NCBI GenBank assembly: GCA_020024695.1
Contig: JAHHTK010000002.1
Coordinates: 1-64,000, forward strand
Source of the DNA: Ureaplasma sp.
GTDB taxonomy: Bacteria > Bacillota_I > Bacilli_A > Mycoplasmatales > Mycoplasmoidaceae
Direction of reading: 5' to 3'
Length of the DNA: 64,000 bases
Shown: piece by piece, positions 43,560 to 57,529 of the stretch
Numbering within the stretch: the first letter of the stretch is position 1
How the letters are laid out: every line of letters starts with the position of its first letter
The notes under the pieces: model-generated
Seen by the model: only the letters and a program-made list of their open reading frames with translations
Told to the model about the DNA's origin: nothing
Databases searched by the model: none
Position numbers and translations under genes: made by a program

Positions 43560-44648
43560 TTAAAGAGCGTTTCCACCAATAACTGCACCTAAAATAGCAC
43601 AGATTGATCATACACGGAATTCAGCTTCTGTGAATTGTAATGATCATTTTGGACTATAGAATACTTCGTTTGTACATTCAAGTTCACCGTTTGCAACTTG
43701 TGGGAATTCTTTTCCGTAAGTTTGTGCAACTTCGTCACCCATCTTTGTACCCATTCCGTGGAATGCTGGTAAACAGTGCATGAATTTAACTGTTGGTTTA
43801 GCAGCGTTTAACATCTTAGCGTCAACTTGGAATGGTGTGAATTTAACCATTGCGTCTGCTCATTCGCTCATTGGGTGTCCTAATGAAACTCATACGTCAG
43901 TTGTAATGATGTCTGCATCTTTTGCAGCTTTAATTTTGTCATCACTGAATGAAACACTACCACCATTTTGTGCGAATAATTTTTCACATTTTGCCATGAT
44001 GTTTTTGTCCATAGCTTCTAAGCCACCTAATGCTTTAGGACCACATAAAACTAAATCCATACCTGCGAATGCAGCTAAGATTAATCATGAGTGTCCCATG
44101 TTGTTTACGTAGTCACCTACGAAAACAACTTTTTTACCTACAACGTTTGAAACGCTACCGAAGTGGTATGCGATTGTTGCGTAGTCAGCAATAATTTGAG
44201 TTGGGTGTTCGATATCACTCATACCGTTGATAACTGGAACTTCTGAACCTTCCATCATTGCTAAAATTTCGTCGTCAGCTGAGTGTGCTGGTTCGCTACC
44301 TGATGCTGGTTTTGCGATTGGACGGTATGCGATTGCGTCATACATGTGTCCTAAAACGAAACCTGTATCTTTAACGGTTTCTTTTGTACCAAAGTTTGCA
44401 CCTGTTCCTGGTGTAATTAAGTAGATGTGTCCACCTAATTTTTCAACAGCGTTAAAGAATGCGTTTTGAGTACGTGTTGAACCTTTTTCGTAAACTTGAC
44501 AAACAGTTTTGCCTTCTAAAACTTTTGGCATTGCGCCAACATCGTTCATTGATTTGTAGTTTAAACTATTACGAATTAAACCACGGACTTGTTCAGTTGA
44601 GAAATCTAAAACACTGAAAAAGTCTTTTCCTAAAATACTTAAGCCCAT
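43560..44648 (-). CDS. arcB: Ornithine carbamoyltransferase-like enzyme
   Basis: A 362-residue transcarbamoylase, longer than the usual 335. In the pathway it splits citrulline with phosphate to ornithine and carbamoyl phosphate. Seen: EKGSTRTQNAFF (carbamoyl-phosphate loop; usual form STRTR), SDIEHPTQIIADY, VFVGDYVNNMGHS, VWVSLGHP (usual VWVSMGE) and MHCLPAFHG. The STRTQ and SLGH changes fall in normally conserved spots, so substrate or kinetics may differ. Position between arcA and arcC still favours the catabolic enzyme. Confidence 0.88.
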
Positions 44649-44816
44649 TTAAATGGCCTCCCTGTGTTATTCAAAGAAATTATTTTTTACCCACTATGTA
44701 TTATATTATTTATCCAATCAAAATGCTTGGGACTAAAAAAATACGATTTAAAATAATTTAATTTTTTAGATTTTAAATAAATTCAGTTTTAATTCTTGGG
44801 TTTTGTTAACATTTAC

Positions 44817-46100
44817 CTAATTTTTAGTGACTTTTTCTACTAATGGATCTAAATCCAAAAAACTTGAATATACAACAGTCCCCATTTCTAAACTGCCTTG
44901 GTTAATCGAGTTCATATATTTGATGACTGTAGCATAAAAATCTTTCAATAATTTGCGTAATTGAAAGTTCAAACTGGTGAAAACTTTGGGGTCAAAATCA
45001 AGGTGATTTTGATGAATAGTTTGAAGATATAACAGTGGGATTTGATGAATACTTTGTTCTAAATAAACTGCTAACTCACATTGAGCTAAATAACTAATAT
45101 GGGTGTATTGATATAAGAGATTAATCCCAGGCACAGCATTCACATATTGAGCTAAACTGGTTTCTTGAAAACTTACAGTCATCCCACCAATTGGATAAAA
45201 TACATCATCAAATAAATTAAATTCAGGTTGGTATTGTTGTAACAAGGCTAACGCTAAACTATTATTAACTAACACTTGCCGAACATCAACAATTTGATTA
45301 GTATCAAGACTAGTTTTAAAGATTAATCCTTTAAAATAGATGTCACTATGATCAAGAACATCTATTATGGTTTGAACAATATGGAAAGTATTTTCTAAAG
45401 CATCATCACTTACTGTAATTGGAACCAAATCATTATTTTTAAATTGGGAATAATGGTTGTGTGCGACCTGAAAAGTTTGTAAAGCTTGATAAAATGGATT
45501 TTCAGGTTGTAATAAATCCTTTAATAATGTGTCCACAATGATGGTTTGAGCACTAGGATTATTTTCATAGGCTTGTTTTAAGAACTTAATTTGGTCAAGG
45601 ATTTTGGGAGCCTGAGCTAAAAATAAATTGTCATCCAATTGTTGTTTGGTATCAAGGTTTAAGACACAATTGCCTAAGACATCATTTTGCAATTGCTTTT
45701 GTAATTGCAAAGGGTCTTGATTTAAGACTTCTTTCTTCAAACTTGCTAACATTCCCATTAAATCGACAGCCATCTCAGGATTGACTTGGGGCATTGCTTG
45801 ATAATTAAAGTCAGGGGCTGAAATGACTTCAAAATCATTAGCTAAATAACCAATCAACACAAATGTATAGCCATAATGATAAAGGATACCATAGACGCTC
45901 ATTCAATACTTAAAGATGGTTTTTAAACTATCTTGATTGTATAAAACGACTTTTGAAATACTAGCATTGAATTGGGTTTCAATCTGATGAATTAAATCTT
46001 GCATTAAATGATCAAAACTCATATTGTTATTCATTAACCCTAAACGCATTTTTAAATATAACTGACCGATTTGTTTAAAAAGCAGTTGTTTGTTTCCCAT
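44817..46100 (-). CDS. Hypothetical protein inside the arginine deiminase cluster, 427 aa
   Basis: I do not recognise it. One TGA Trp at about residue 66 joins two open stretches. It is acidic, rich in Leu, Gln, Asn and Asp, and appears largely alpha-helical. There is one moderately hydrophobic segment (YGYTFVLIGYLA, about 73-84) and no signal peptide. It lies between the arcA terminator and arcB with gaps of 168 and about 130 bases. Its codon use looks AT-richer than the GTT/GCA-rich arc genes beside it, suggesting lower expression or separate origin. Confidence 0.75.
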
Positions 46101-46154
46101 TTTTTACTCCTATTGAGTTAAATATGACTTATTTATATCACAATTACAAAACAA

Positions 46155-46179
46155 AACTCTTCCAAGAACTGGAAGAGTT
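46155..46179 (-). terminator. Terminator after arcA
   Basis: AACTCTTCCA / TGGAAGAGTT with a 5-base loop, then TTTGTTTTG on the minus strand. Confidence 0.8.
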
Positions 46180-46233
46180 GGACGAGATTATCTTAATAAT
46201 GGAACATTATTAACAAGAAATTATGAATTTAAA

Positions 46234-47469
<1,236 letters not shown>

Positions 47470-47515
47470 AATAGCAACTCTTTCTTGGCTAAAGCCATAA
47501 TAAATTTATACCTTT

Positions 47516-47521
47516 ATTATA
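47516..47521 (-). promoter_or_regulatory. -10 box for arcA
   Basis: TATAAT on the minus strand, 47 bases before the arcA start, after ACATAC. The -35 region is weak. Confidence 0.4.
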
Positions 47522-47605
47522 GTATGTTTTAAGAAGCATAAACCATGAGAGGGGCATTTTTATCAATGTTTCTTGAATTCACCCTAATCTCTGTTGATTT
47601 TTACC

Positions 47606-49519
47606 TTAATTTCCGTTTTTTTCTGGTTTTTTAGGATTTTTAGGGGTTTTGACCACCTTTTTGACAATGCTTGTATAATCAAGTACCCACTGATTCAAGA
47701 TTTCGGCCGCCTGTTTTCAAGGCTCGACTTGGTTTAAATCAATCCCTAACAACTTAATCGTGTCCATGGGTGATAAACTATTCCCAGCACTTAAAAAGTT
47801 GTAATACGCTTCAATTGTGCTTTGGTCATGGTGAAAAATCTTCTCAGCTAATAACAAAGCACAAACTTGGCCAATACTATATTTATAAACATAGAAATTC
47901 CCACTATAAAAATGGCTCACAAACAACGTACTTAATCCATATTTATAAAGATAATTCTTTTGTTTAAAAACCTTTGGCTTAAGCACTTGGTATTCTAATT
48001 CGGTTTCTAAATAAGATTGAGCGACACTCTCAACACTAAAAGGTTGGCCCGTTTCAATCATTTCATTCGCTTTTCATTCAAACCGTGACAAAATAATTTG
48101 ATCAAGCGTAGCTCCAAAGGTTTCATAAATTAAATGCTTATAAATATAAAGCACCATTTCTTGATCATGAGCAAACATATCTAATAAATAATAAGCTAAT
48201 AAAATTTCATTCGTTAAAGAAGCAATCTCAGCACAAAAGATTGGCATATTGGCTTGGTTAGGATGTTTGTTTTTGGAAAAATAGTTTTGAGCACTATGGC
48301 CAAGTTCATGAATTAAGGTCGCTAAACTGCCATAACTATAATCATAATTTAATAAGATTAGTGAATAATCGGTTGGAAACCCTAACCCTTGGGTATAACC
48401 ACCCGAACTTTTATTTTCTTTAGGCATTCAATCAATATAGCGACTAGCTAACATCTTTTGAATAAATTCAATATAAGGTTGTCCAAAACAACTTAAAGCA
48501 TTGACGACAATTTGTTTTGCTTGGTCAATCCCAAAATAATAGTTGGCTTTAGTCACAGCTAAATAAGTATCATACCCATAAATCTTTGGATACCCATACC
48601 GATATTTCAATAACTTTTTAGTATAGCGATTATATAACCGATGGGCTGGGGCAAACAAATGTCCCATCTCATACACGTGCTTAACAAAATCTATCTCAAT
48701 TTCATCTTGTTCACAACAAGCTTGAATATAGTTTTCATAATGATAGGCTTTTGCTCAAGCATTCGCATTTAAATAATGAAAATATAAGCACTGGCAAACA
48801 GTATGACAAACAGATTCATAACCTTTTTTTAAAGCATAATAAGCATGTTTTCTTAAAACACGGTCAGAATCTTGTAATGCTTGGTTAATTTCTAAACTGG
48901 TAGTTAATACATGGGGTTGATGGCGAGAATCATAAACCGTGGCAAATTTTAAATCTTGATCAACGATTGTTTCATATAGAGCCCCAAAACTGGAATTATC
49001 TTTGGATAATTCATTCACTAACTTTTCTTGGTCTTTGAATAAGGTATGCTTTTGGTTTTTAAAAATGAGTTCATAATCTCTTTTTAAATAACCAAGACTT
49101 GGATCAATGTCAAGATAGTGTTGAATAATTGCTTGATGAGCAATGATTTCATTAACATCATTGTAATAGACATCATAATAGTCCTGGGCCCATAAACTAA
49201 CTTGGGCATAGATACTATTAGATACAGGATCATCTTGCTGTAAAGCACTTAAAGCATCAGCATAGGCATAAATCCGACTTAAAATTTCATTTAATTGGTG
49301 GGTATGGTTAACAAACAATTGAAAATTTTCAAGACTGTCAAATATCACATCATGGTTAGCAATTAATCAATCTTTGTGAACTTGAGCCTCATCTAACCAT
49401 TGAGTGGGAGTTTTATTTTCTAACAACAAACTTGGGTCTCATTGCAATTGGTCGTTGTGCAAATCAGCTTGCATTTGGGCTTTTGTTAATTTGGTTCAAT
49501 ATAACGTGTTAGTTTTCAT
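47606..49519 (-). CDS. pepF: Oligoendopeptidase F, copy 1
   Basis: A 637-residue M3B zinc metallopeptidase that cuts short peptides in the cytoplasm, supplying amino acids. LATLIHELGHSAQNYF has the HExxH-type HELGH, and CAEIASLTNEILLAYYLL holds the third metal ligand Glu. The C-terminus carries an extra Lys/Pro-rich tail (KKVVKTPKNPKKPEKNGN). It is followed in tandem by a diverged second copy upstream. Several TGA Trp codons. Confidence 0.93.
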
Positions 49520-49572
49520 ATTACTAATTAAAAAGGCTTAAAGTTTTCTTTAAGTCTTGGGAATATAAGCAA

Positions 49573-51423
49573 TTATTTTTTTAAGACTTTGCGACCAATT
49601 TTAATGAAATCTTGGATTCAAGAAGCCACAATGTCACCAGCTTGTTGTCATGGGGCATCTTGGGCTAAATCAATGTTTAATAACTTAATGGTTTCAAGTG
49701 GGTTTAAACTGTTACCGCTTGATAAGAATTTAAAGTAATTATCTTTTGCGTTTGGTTGGTTATTTAAAATGTTGTAAGCGTTAACAATTGCTGCCACTTG
49801 ACCAATGGCATATTTATAAACATAGAAGTTACCCATGTAGAAGTGACTAATTCTTAATGGAGTTAAGTTGTCAAAGTTATATGGAGCTTTTTGATATTTT
49901 TTATCAGTAGCAGTTTTGGTTTCCATATATTGATCACTTAATTCACGGTAAGTTTGAGCCACTTTTTCATAAGTGAAGCCACTACCATTATTGACTCATT
50001 CATTAGCAACTGCTTCAAAGTTAGAGAAAATAACTTGTCTGGTGGTAGTTGCAAAGAAATTAGAAATCATTTCATCTAAGATCATTAATGATAAATAAGC
50101 ATCATCTTTGTATTTATTTAATAAATAGTAGTTTAAAAAGACTTCGTTAGAAATTGATGAAACTTCAGCATAGAAAATAGAACAATCAGCATAAACTGGT
50201 TGGTGTTGACCAAAGAAATATGAGTTGATACTGTGGCCTAATTCATGAACTAAGGTTGAAACACCATATAATGAGTAGTCAAAGTTCATGGAAATAAAGA
50301 ACTTATCTAAACCTCGGGTGCCTCCGATAGAATAAGCTCCAGTTTGTTTGCCTGGTTTTGGTAATCAGCTAATTCAGTGTTCGTCAAAGGCTTTTTGTAA
50401 TAATGCGACATAATCATCACCTAAGACTTTTAAGGCGTCTTTGGCTTCTTGTTGAGCTTGTGGAATGGTATAGTGAACTTCTTTACTATAAAGTTCCAAA
50501 CGACCGTCTCATGGCATCACTTTATCTAATTTATAAATATGTTTTAATAATTTATTCCGCATATCACGGTATTGTTTCATTAATGGTCCATAAGCTTTTA
50601 CCATATCATACACGTGACTAATAAAGTTTTTATCAATGTGGTCTTCAAAAGCAGTAGCAGCAATATAGTCTTCAAACCCACTAGCTTTATATTTAGCATT
50701 TAACATCATGTAGTTAAAATAAAGAGTTTGGGTTAAAGTCGCTTTATATTGATCTAAAGCATTACCAAAACTATAATAAGTATTTTTTCTTAAAACACGG
50801 TCTTTGGATTTTAAGTTAGAAAAGACATCAGCCATGGTGTTTAAAGGAATGGTCTTATTATTTTTGTTTTTGACACTTTGATATTTAATATCGTTATCTA
50901 ATAAGGTTGAGAAAATTGTTTCAAACCCTGGGTTTGCTAAACTTAATTTGGTTTTTAATAATTCACATTCAGGACTTAAAATATAAGGTTTTGTTCTTAA
51001 AATATCATCGTAATATTTACGATAAACACTTAAACTTGGGTTTTGTAAATATTGTTTGATTTGGTCTTCGTGACTTAAAACCATGTTCGCAAAAGATGAT
51101 AAGGTTGTATTTAAAGGAATACAATCTTTTGAGAAAGTTTGGGAATAACCAATGTAAACTGGGTTTGCTTGGTCTTCGTTTAAGTTATTACTAATATAGT
51201 TCATGACCCGATTAGTTTTCATTTCAAACGCATCACTTAATTGAGTTCAGACTTGAAAATTAGCTAATGAATCTAAAAAATGAGGGTAAGCTTGAATAAT
51301 TTCATCTCTTAAACTTAATCATTCTTGATAGAAAACATCTCAAGTCTTGCCTTCTAATAAATAATCAAGATCTCATTTGTAATCAGGATTTTGAGCATCG
51401 ATTTGTAATTGTTTTTGATCCAT
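49573..51423 (-). CDS. pepF: Oligoendopeptidase F, copy 2
   Basis: A 616-residue M3B peptidase. STLVHELGHSINSYFF is the zinc motif, and YAEVSSISNEVFLNYYLL carries the third ligand. YMGNFYVYKYAIGQVAA matches the equivalent FYSGNFYVYKYSIGQV of copy 1, as do the ends (SAGNSLSPMDTIKLL / SSGNSLNPLETIKLL). The pair arose by old tandem duplication. The gap between them is 53 bases. Confidence 0.94.
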
Positions 51424-51470
51424 AATTATCCTTTAATAAATGTTTGTAATTAATATTTTAACCCGTTCAA

Positions 51471-51504
51471 AAATAAAAAGCAAAACCCATATGGATTTTG
51501 CTTT
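51471..51504 (-). terminator. Terminator after tuf
   Basis: AAAGCAAAATCCATATGG pairs with the mirror CCATATGGGTTTTGCTTT region and is followed by TTATTTTTG on the minus strand. Confidence 0.8.
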
Positions 51505-51530
51505 AATATAAATGAGTTAAGTTTTAAAAA

Positions 51531-52715
51531 TTATTTAATAATTTTTGTAACTTTACCAGCACCAACAGTTCTACCACCTTCACGGATTGAGAATTCTGTA
51601 CCATCTTCGATAGCAACTGGAGCGATTAAGGTAACAGTAATTTTACTGTTGTCACCAGGCATTAACATTTCTGTTCCTTCTGGTAATTGGATAGCACCTG
51701 TTACGTCAGTTGTACGTACATAGAATTGTGGACGGTAACCTGGCATAATTGGGGTGTGACGACCACCTTCTTCTTTTTTAAGAATATAAACTTGTGCTTC
51801 GAATTGAGTATGTGGTGTAATTGAACCTGGTTTACATAAAACTTGTCCACGTTCAACTTCGTCTTTTTTAGTACCACGTAATAAGACACCAGCGTTGTCA
51901 CCAGCTTCAGCTTGGTCTAATTGTTTACGGAACATTTCGATACCTGTAACAACGGTTTTTTGAGTTGGTTTTAAACCAACGATTTCAACTTCGTCGTTAA
52001 GTTTTAAGATACCACGTTCTACACGACCTGTAACAACAGTACCACGACCTGAAATTGTGAAGACGTCTTCGATTGCTAATAAGAATGGTTTGTCTAATTC
52101 ACGAACTGGGTCAGGAATTCATGTATCAACTGCTTCCATTAAGTCGTCGATACTCTTAACGAATTTTTCGTCACCTTCTAATGCTTTTAATGCACTACCA
52201 CGGATAACAGGAGTGTTTTCACCATCGAATCCGTAACTACTTAATAAGTCACGAACTTCCATTTCAACAAGATCTTGCATATCTGGGTCGTCCATCATAT
52301 CACATTTGTTTAAGTAAACTACCATTTTTGGAACACCAACTTGACGTGCTAAAAGGATGTGTTCACGAGTTTGTGCCATAGGACCATCTGTAGCTGCGAT
52401 AACTAAGATAGCACCATCCATTTGTGCGGCACCAGTAATCATGTTTTTAACGTAGTCAGCGTGTCCTGGACAGTCAACGTGTGCGTAGTGACGGTTTGCT
52501 GTTTCGTATTCAACGTGAGCTGTATTAATAGTAATACCACGTGCTTTTTCTTCTGGAGCTGAGTCAATTGCAGCATAGTCCATTGCTTTAGCTTGACCTT
52601 TTTTTGCTAAGTTTGTACAGATAGCTGCTGTTAATGTTGTTTTACCATGGTCAACGTGGCCGATTGTACCAATGTTAACATGGGTTTTACTACGATTGAA
52701 TTTTTCTTTTGACAT
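51531..52715 (-). CDS. tuf: Elongation factor Tu
   Basis: A 394-residue GTPase delivering aminoacyl-t[17 protein letters not shown] (P-loop), [15 protein letters not shown] (switch I), [12 protein letters not shown] (G3), [11 protein letters not shown] (NKCD) are all present. The C-terminal beta-barrels follow. One TGA Trp (AVDTWIPDP). GTT/GCA/CGT-rich codons fit high expression. It lies 69 bases after fusA with its own terminator. Confidence 0.99.
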
Positions 52716-52784
52716 AAATAAATCTTCCGTGTAATAAAGTTTTTTTAAATTGTTTTTATTATATCGTATTTATTAAAATAGATA

Positions 52785-54860
52785 CTATTTCTTAGCACGA
52801 CTTGATGCAACTTCTTCGCTAATTGATTTAGGAGCAGCAGCATAGTGGCTAAATTGCATAATGTAGTTACCACGACCTTGGGTATTACTACGTAAGTCAG
52901 TTGCATAACCGAACATTTCTTTTAATGGAACAGTTGATTTAATTGCAACTGCGTTGCCTTGGGATTCTTGATCACCAACTAAACCACGACGACTTGATAA
53001 GTCCCCGATAACAGTCCCCATGTATTCGTCTGGAGTTGTTACGTCAACGGTCATAATTGGTTCAAGTAAGGTTAAACCACAAGATTTGGCAGCTTCTTTT
53101 AAAGCCATACTTGCAGCAATTTTATATGCCATACCTGATGAGTCGACATCGTGGTATGAACCATCATATAATGTTGCTTTGATGTCAATCATTGGATAAC
53201 CAGCTAAAGGACCAGCCTTCATTGCTTCAATAAGGCCGTTTTCAACTTCCTTAATGTATTCTTTTGGAATCTTACCACCAACGATTTCATCAACGAATTC
53301 AAAACCTTTTTCAGGGTTTGGTTCGAATTTAATTTTAACGTGACCATATTGACCACGACCACCTGATTGTTTAATGTATTTTCCTTCAGCTTCACTTGAT
53401 TTAGTAAAGGTTTCACGGAAACTAACTTGTGGTGCCCCGACGTTAACGTCAACTTTAAATTCACGACGTAAACGGTCAACTAAGACGTCAAGGTGTAATT
53501 CACCCATACCTGCGATAATAGTTTGACCAGTTTCTTCGTCAGTAAAGGTTTTGAAAGTTGGGTCTTCTTCGGCTAATTTTGCTAAGGCTAACCCCATTTT
53601 TTCTTGGTCAGCTTTAGTTTTTGGTTCAACTGCTAAACTAATAACTGGTTCAGCGAAGTTCATTTGTTCAAGAATTAATTGATTCTTTTCATCACATAAT
53701 GAGTTACCTGTGGTACTATCTTTGAAACCGATAACCCCACAAATATCCCCAGCACGAATTTCATCAATTTCAGTACGGTCGTTTGCGTTCATTTTAACTA
53801 AACGACTAACACGTTCTTTGATCCCTTTTGATGCATTATAGATGTAACTACCTTTAGTAATAACACCGGCATAAACACGAATATAGGTTAAACGTCCAAC
53901 GAATGGGTCAGTTGCGACTTTGAATGCTAATGCTGCTAAAGGAGCATTATCATCAGCGTGAACTAAAACTTCAGCTCCATTGTCAACCATAATTGCTGGA
54001 ATTGGTGGAACATCGATTGGACTTGGAAGGTAGTCAACAACGGCGTCAAGTAATTTCTTAACCCCTTTGTTTTTGAATGCAGTACCACATAAAACTGGGT
54101 AAAGTTCGTTCTTTAAAACCCCGATACGGATACATTTTTTAATTTCATCAATACTTAATTCTTCACCACTTAAGTATTTTTCCATAATTTCATCATCGAA
54201 GACAGCAACGTCATCGATCATTTTTAAACGGAATTCGTTTGCTTTTGCAAGCATGTCTTCTGGAATGTCAGTGACTTTGTAGTCTTCAGCTTGTTGACCA
54301 TCATATCAATAAGCTTTCATTTCAACTAAGTCAATGTTACCAGTAAAGTCAGCTTCAGCTCCAATTGGTAATTGGATTGGAGTCGCTTTAACGCCTAAAC
54401 GTTTTGTAATGGTTTCAACTGATCTGTAGAAATCAGCCCCAGTTTTATCCATTTTGTTAACGAAAACAATCCGTGGAACATTATATTTTGAAGCTTGACG
54501 TCAAACAGTTTCAGTTTGAGGTTCAACCCCCATTTGGCCATCAAGAACTGTAACAGCTCCGTCTAAAACCTTTAAACTACGTTCAACTTCAACAGTGAAG
54601 TCAACGTGTCCTGGGGTATCAATAATGTTTAATTCGCAGTGTTTTCATTTAGCATAAGTCGCTGCTGATGTAATTGTAATACCACGTTCTTTTTCTTGAA
54701 TCATTCAGTCCATGGTACTTGCACCGTCGTGTGTTTCTCCAATTTTGTGGTTAACACCTGTATGGAATAAGATACGTTCGGTTGTGGTTGTTTTACCAGC
54801 ATCGATGTGTGCCATAATCCCAAAGTTACGGTAATCTTTTAATTGTATTTCTCTTGCCAT
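52785..54860 (-). CDS. fusA: Elongation factor G
   Basis: A 691-residue translocation GTPase. [20 protein letters not shown] is the P-loop region, and [16 protein letters not shown] and [11 protein letters not shown] are G3/G4. Domain IV shows [16 protein letters not shown]. The order rpsL, rpsG, fusA, tuf is the classical str operon. Confidence 0.98.
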
Positions 54861-55010
54861 AAATTATTTGGTAATTGTAATATTTTTTGATTAATAGATA
54901 CGTTGAGATAATCATTAAATCATTGGATTTAATCTAAATCATCATTTTGGTTTTGAATAATTAGAAACATAACTCTAGTTATTAATTATTCAATCAATTC
55001 AAGTCTAAAA

Positions 55011-55583
<573 letters not shown>

Positions 55584-55615
55584 TTTTATCCCTTTCTAGT
55601 CTACTAATTTAATAA

Positions 55616-56038
55616 TTAGTTAGCTGCTTCCTTTGGTTTTTTAGTACCATAACGTGAACGTGCTTGACGACGTTTTGCAATACCTTGAGTATCTAGGGTA
55701 CCTCTAACGATGTGGTAACGTACCCCTGGTAAGTCTTTTACACGACCACCACGAATTAAAACAACACTGTGTTCTTGTAAGTTGTGGCCTTCACCTGGAA
55801 TGTATGCTAATACTTCCATGTTGTTAGTTAATCTAACTTTAGCATATTTACGTAACGCTGAGTTAGGTTTTTTAGGTGTCATTGTACCGACACGAGTACA
55901 TACTCCACGTTTAAATGGAGATGATTCATTACGAGTAATTTTGTGAAGAGAGTCGTAATTTTTTTGTAATGCAGGTGATTTTGACTTGCTTACTTTTTCC
56001 TTACGAGGTTCTCTAATAAGTTGTGCGATTGTTGGCAT
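55616..56038 (-). CDS. rpsL: 30S ribosomal protein S12
   Basis: A 140-residue S12 at the decoding centre. The start [13 protein letters not shown] is the family start; an upstream in-frame ATG nine codons earlier falls in the RBS region and is rejected. [15 protein letters not shown] and [16 protein letters not shown] contain the conserved Lys and the methylthio-Asp region. It leads the str operon. Confidence 0.97.
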   Translation of the reverse strand: MPTIAQLIREPRKEKVSKSKSPALQKNYDSLHKITRNESSPFKRGVCTRVGTMTPKKPNSALRKYAKVRLTNNMEVLAYIPGEGHNLQEHSVVLIRGGRVKDLPGVRYHIVRGTLDTQGIAKRRQARSRYGTKKPKEAAN

Positions 56039-56117
56039 GTATAACCTTTCGATAAAAATATACAACTAAGCCGGTGTATCAATTAGAGTGCTAGACTTTA
56101 GTCAATACATAAATAAA

Positions 56118-56147
56118 AGTATACCACTATTTAAGTGTATTAAGCAA
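56118..56147 (-). promoter_or_regulatory. Promoter of the str operon
   Basis: On the minus strand TTGCTT, an 18-base spacer, then TATACT, 80 bases before rpsL. It lies just downstream of hemW's end. Confidence 0.65.
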
Positions 56148-56180
56148 AAAAATTCTTAAAAAAGATGAAAATTAACTAAA

Positions 56181-57242
56181 TTAATCAAATAAATCCAAAA
56201 TTGACTGGTTTAAAAGGGATAAATCGTCAACAACGAGATGATTATCAACAAGATGATAATACTTTAAACGGTCCTGATATTTCCTATATAAATATGCATT
56301 GTAATCATCATTAAGATCTAATCCATCGGCTAATCGTAAATTCATCATTAAATAACTGACTTCATGATCTTTAATTGAATTAAACCGATCCTCTTTTTTT
56401 CAATCCCAGATTTTTCCTAAATATTGATAGTTGTTCCAATTCTCATATCCAGATGCTCCATAACCAATCCCTTTTCACTCATGAAATTGTCAATAAGCTT
56501 TTTTATTATGTTTACATTGATATTGATTATGTAATGACCAATTAGACACTTCATAACGGACAAAACCAATGGTTGGTAATTGGGCAATTAAATAATCTAA
56601 TTGTTGTTCGGCAACTTCTTCATCAATTTGAACCTTTAATTTTTTCAATAACGAACCTGATTTAATTTCTAGAGCATAAAAAGAAACATGGGTTAAATGG
56701 TTTTGAGCAATAAATTGAATCGCATCATTTAAATCTTTAGTGGTTAAATTCATTAAGTTATAAATGAAATCAACACTAATATTTTCAATCCCATTACTTT
56801 GAAATAAATGAATGGCTGCTGCCCCATCTTCAATGGTATGATAACGATTAATTTGTTTTAAAATTTGATTATTTGTAGTTTGAATCCCTAAACTAATCCG
56901 ATTGACCCCGTATTGTTTCATAATCTTGACATTGCTTTCGGTCACTAGTTCAGGATTGCACTCCATACTTAATTCATAATCATTTGCTAAATATGGTTGC
57001 AATTGTTCTAACAAATAAGCTAAATCGTTATCACCCAAAGCATTGGGTGTCCCACCCCCTAAATAAACAGTTTCATATTGATGTAATTCACTGGTTTCTT
57101 GTAATTCAGCTACTACTTGTCTAACATAGTCATGTTTGATTTGTTGGTCATCAGTTTTAATTCTGGCAAAATCACAATAACTACAAATATGGTTACAAAA
57201 CGGAATATGAATATATAAATGTCTAACTTTGTTATCTTTCAT
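56181..57242 (-). CDS. hemW: Radical SAM protein HemW-like
   Basis: A 353-residue radical-SAM protein. LYIHIPFCNHICSYCDF holds the C-x3-C-x2-C cluster motif near residue 15. YLGGGTPNAL, MECNPE and SVDFIYNLM follow. CKHNKKAYW matches the HNxxYW motif that separates HemW from coproporphyrinogen oxidase HemN. HemW is a haem chaperone in bacteria with haem, but its task in mollicutes without haem synthesis is unclear. A terminator from the small gene upstream separates the two. Confidence 0.88.
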
Positions 57243-57248
57243 ATGAAT

Positions 57249-57273
57249 AAAAAGAACCAGAAACTGGTTCTTT
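57249..57273 (-). terminator. Terminator after the 76-aa gene
   Basis: AAAGAACCAG / CTGGTTCTTT with a 3-base loop and a T tail on the minus strand, just ahead of hemW. Confidence 0.8.
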
Positions 57274-57280
57274 AAACTTT

Positions 57281-57511
57281 CTAGTTTTGATATTTTCTAA
57301 TAATGATGAACTTGGTGTCGTCATCAATTTTGCCTTTTTTAGTTGGTTCAATAATATCTAAAGCACTGGCATCAGCTGGAACTTGATCATAGTGGATATA
57401 AATGGTATCATCATATAACTTTTCGTTGCCACTAGTAAGTTCGGCTGTTCACCCAAAATTATTTTCTTCTGACAAAACATAGGTTGGTTTTTTACTAAAT
57501 AAATATGACAT
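57281..57511 (-). CDS. Small hypothetical protein, 76 aa
   Basis: Starts MSYLFSKKPTYVLSEENN, has one TGA Trp (FGWTAEL), and ends FIIIRKYQN. It is soluble, with no signal peptide. It directly follows the metallo-beta-lactamase lipoprotein gene (18-base gap) and precedes a strong terminator, so the two are probably one transcript. Not recognised. The Phe/Trp/Tyr pattern and size suggest a compact beta domain, which is a guess. Confidence 0.65.
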
Positions 57512-57529
57512 AAATATCACCTTTAGTTA

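Noticed and set aside
56080..56100. CIRCE heat-shock operator
   Set aside because: Only one half-site (TAGCACTC) is seen, without the inverted partner.
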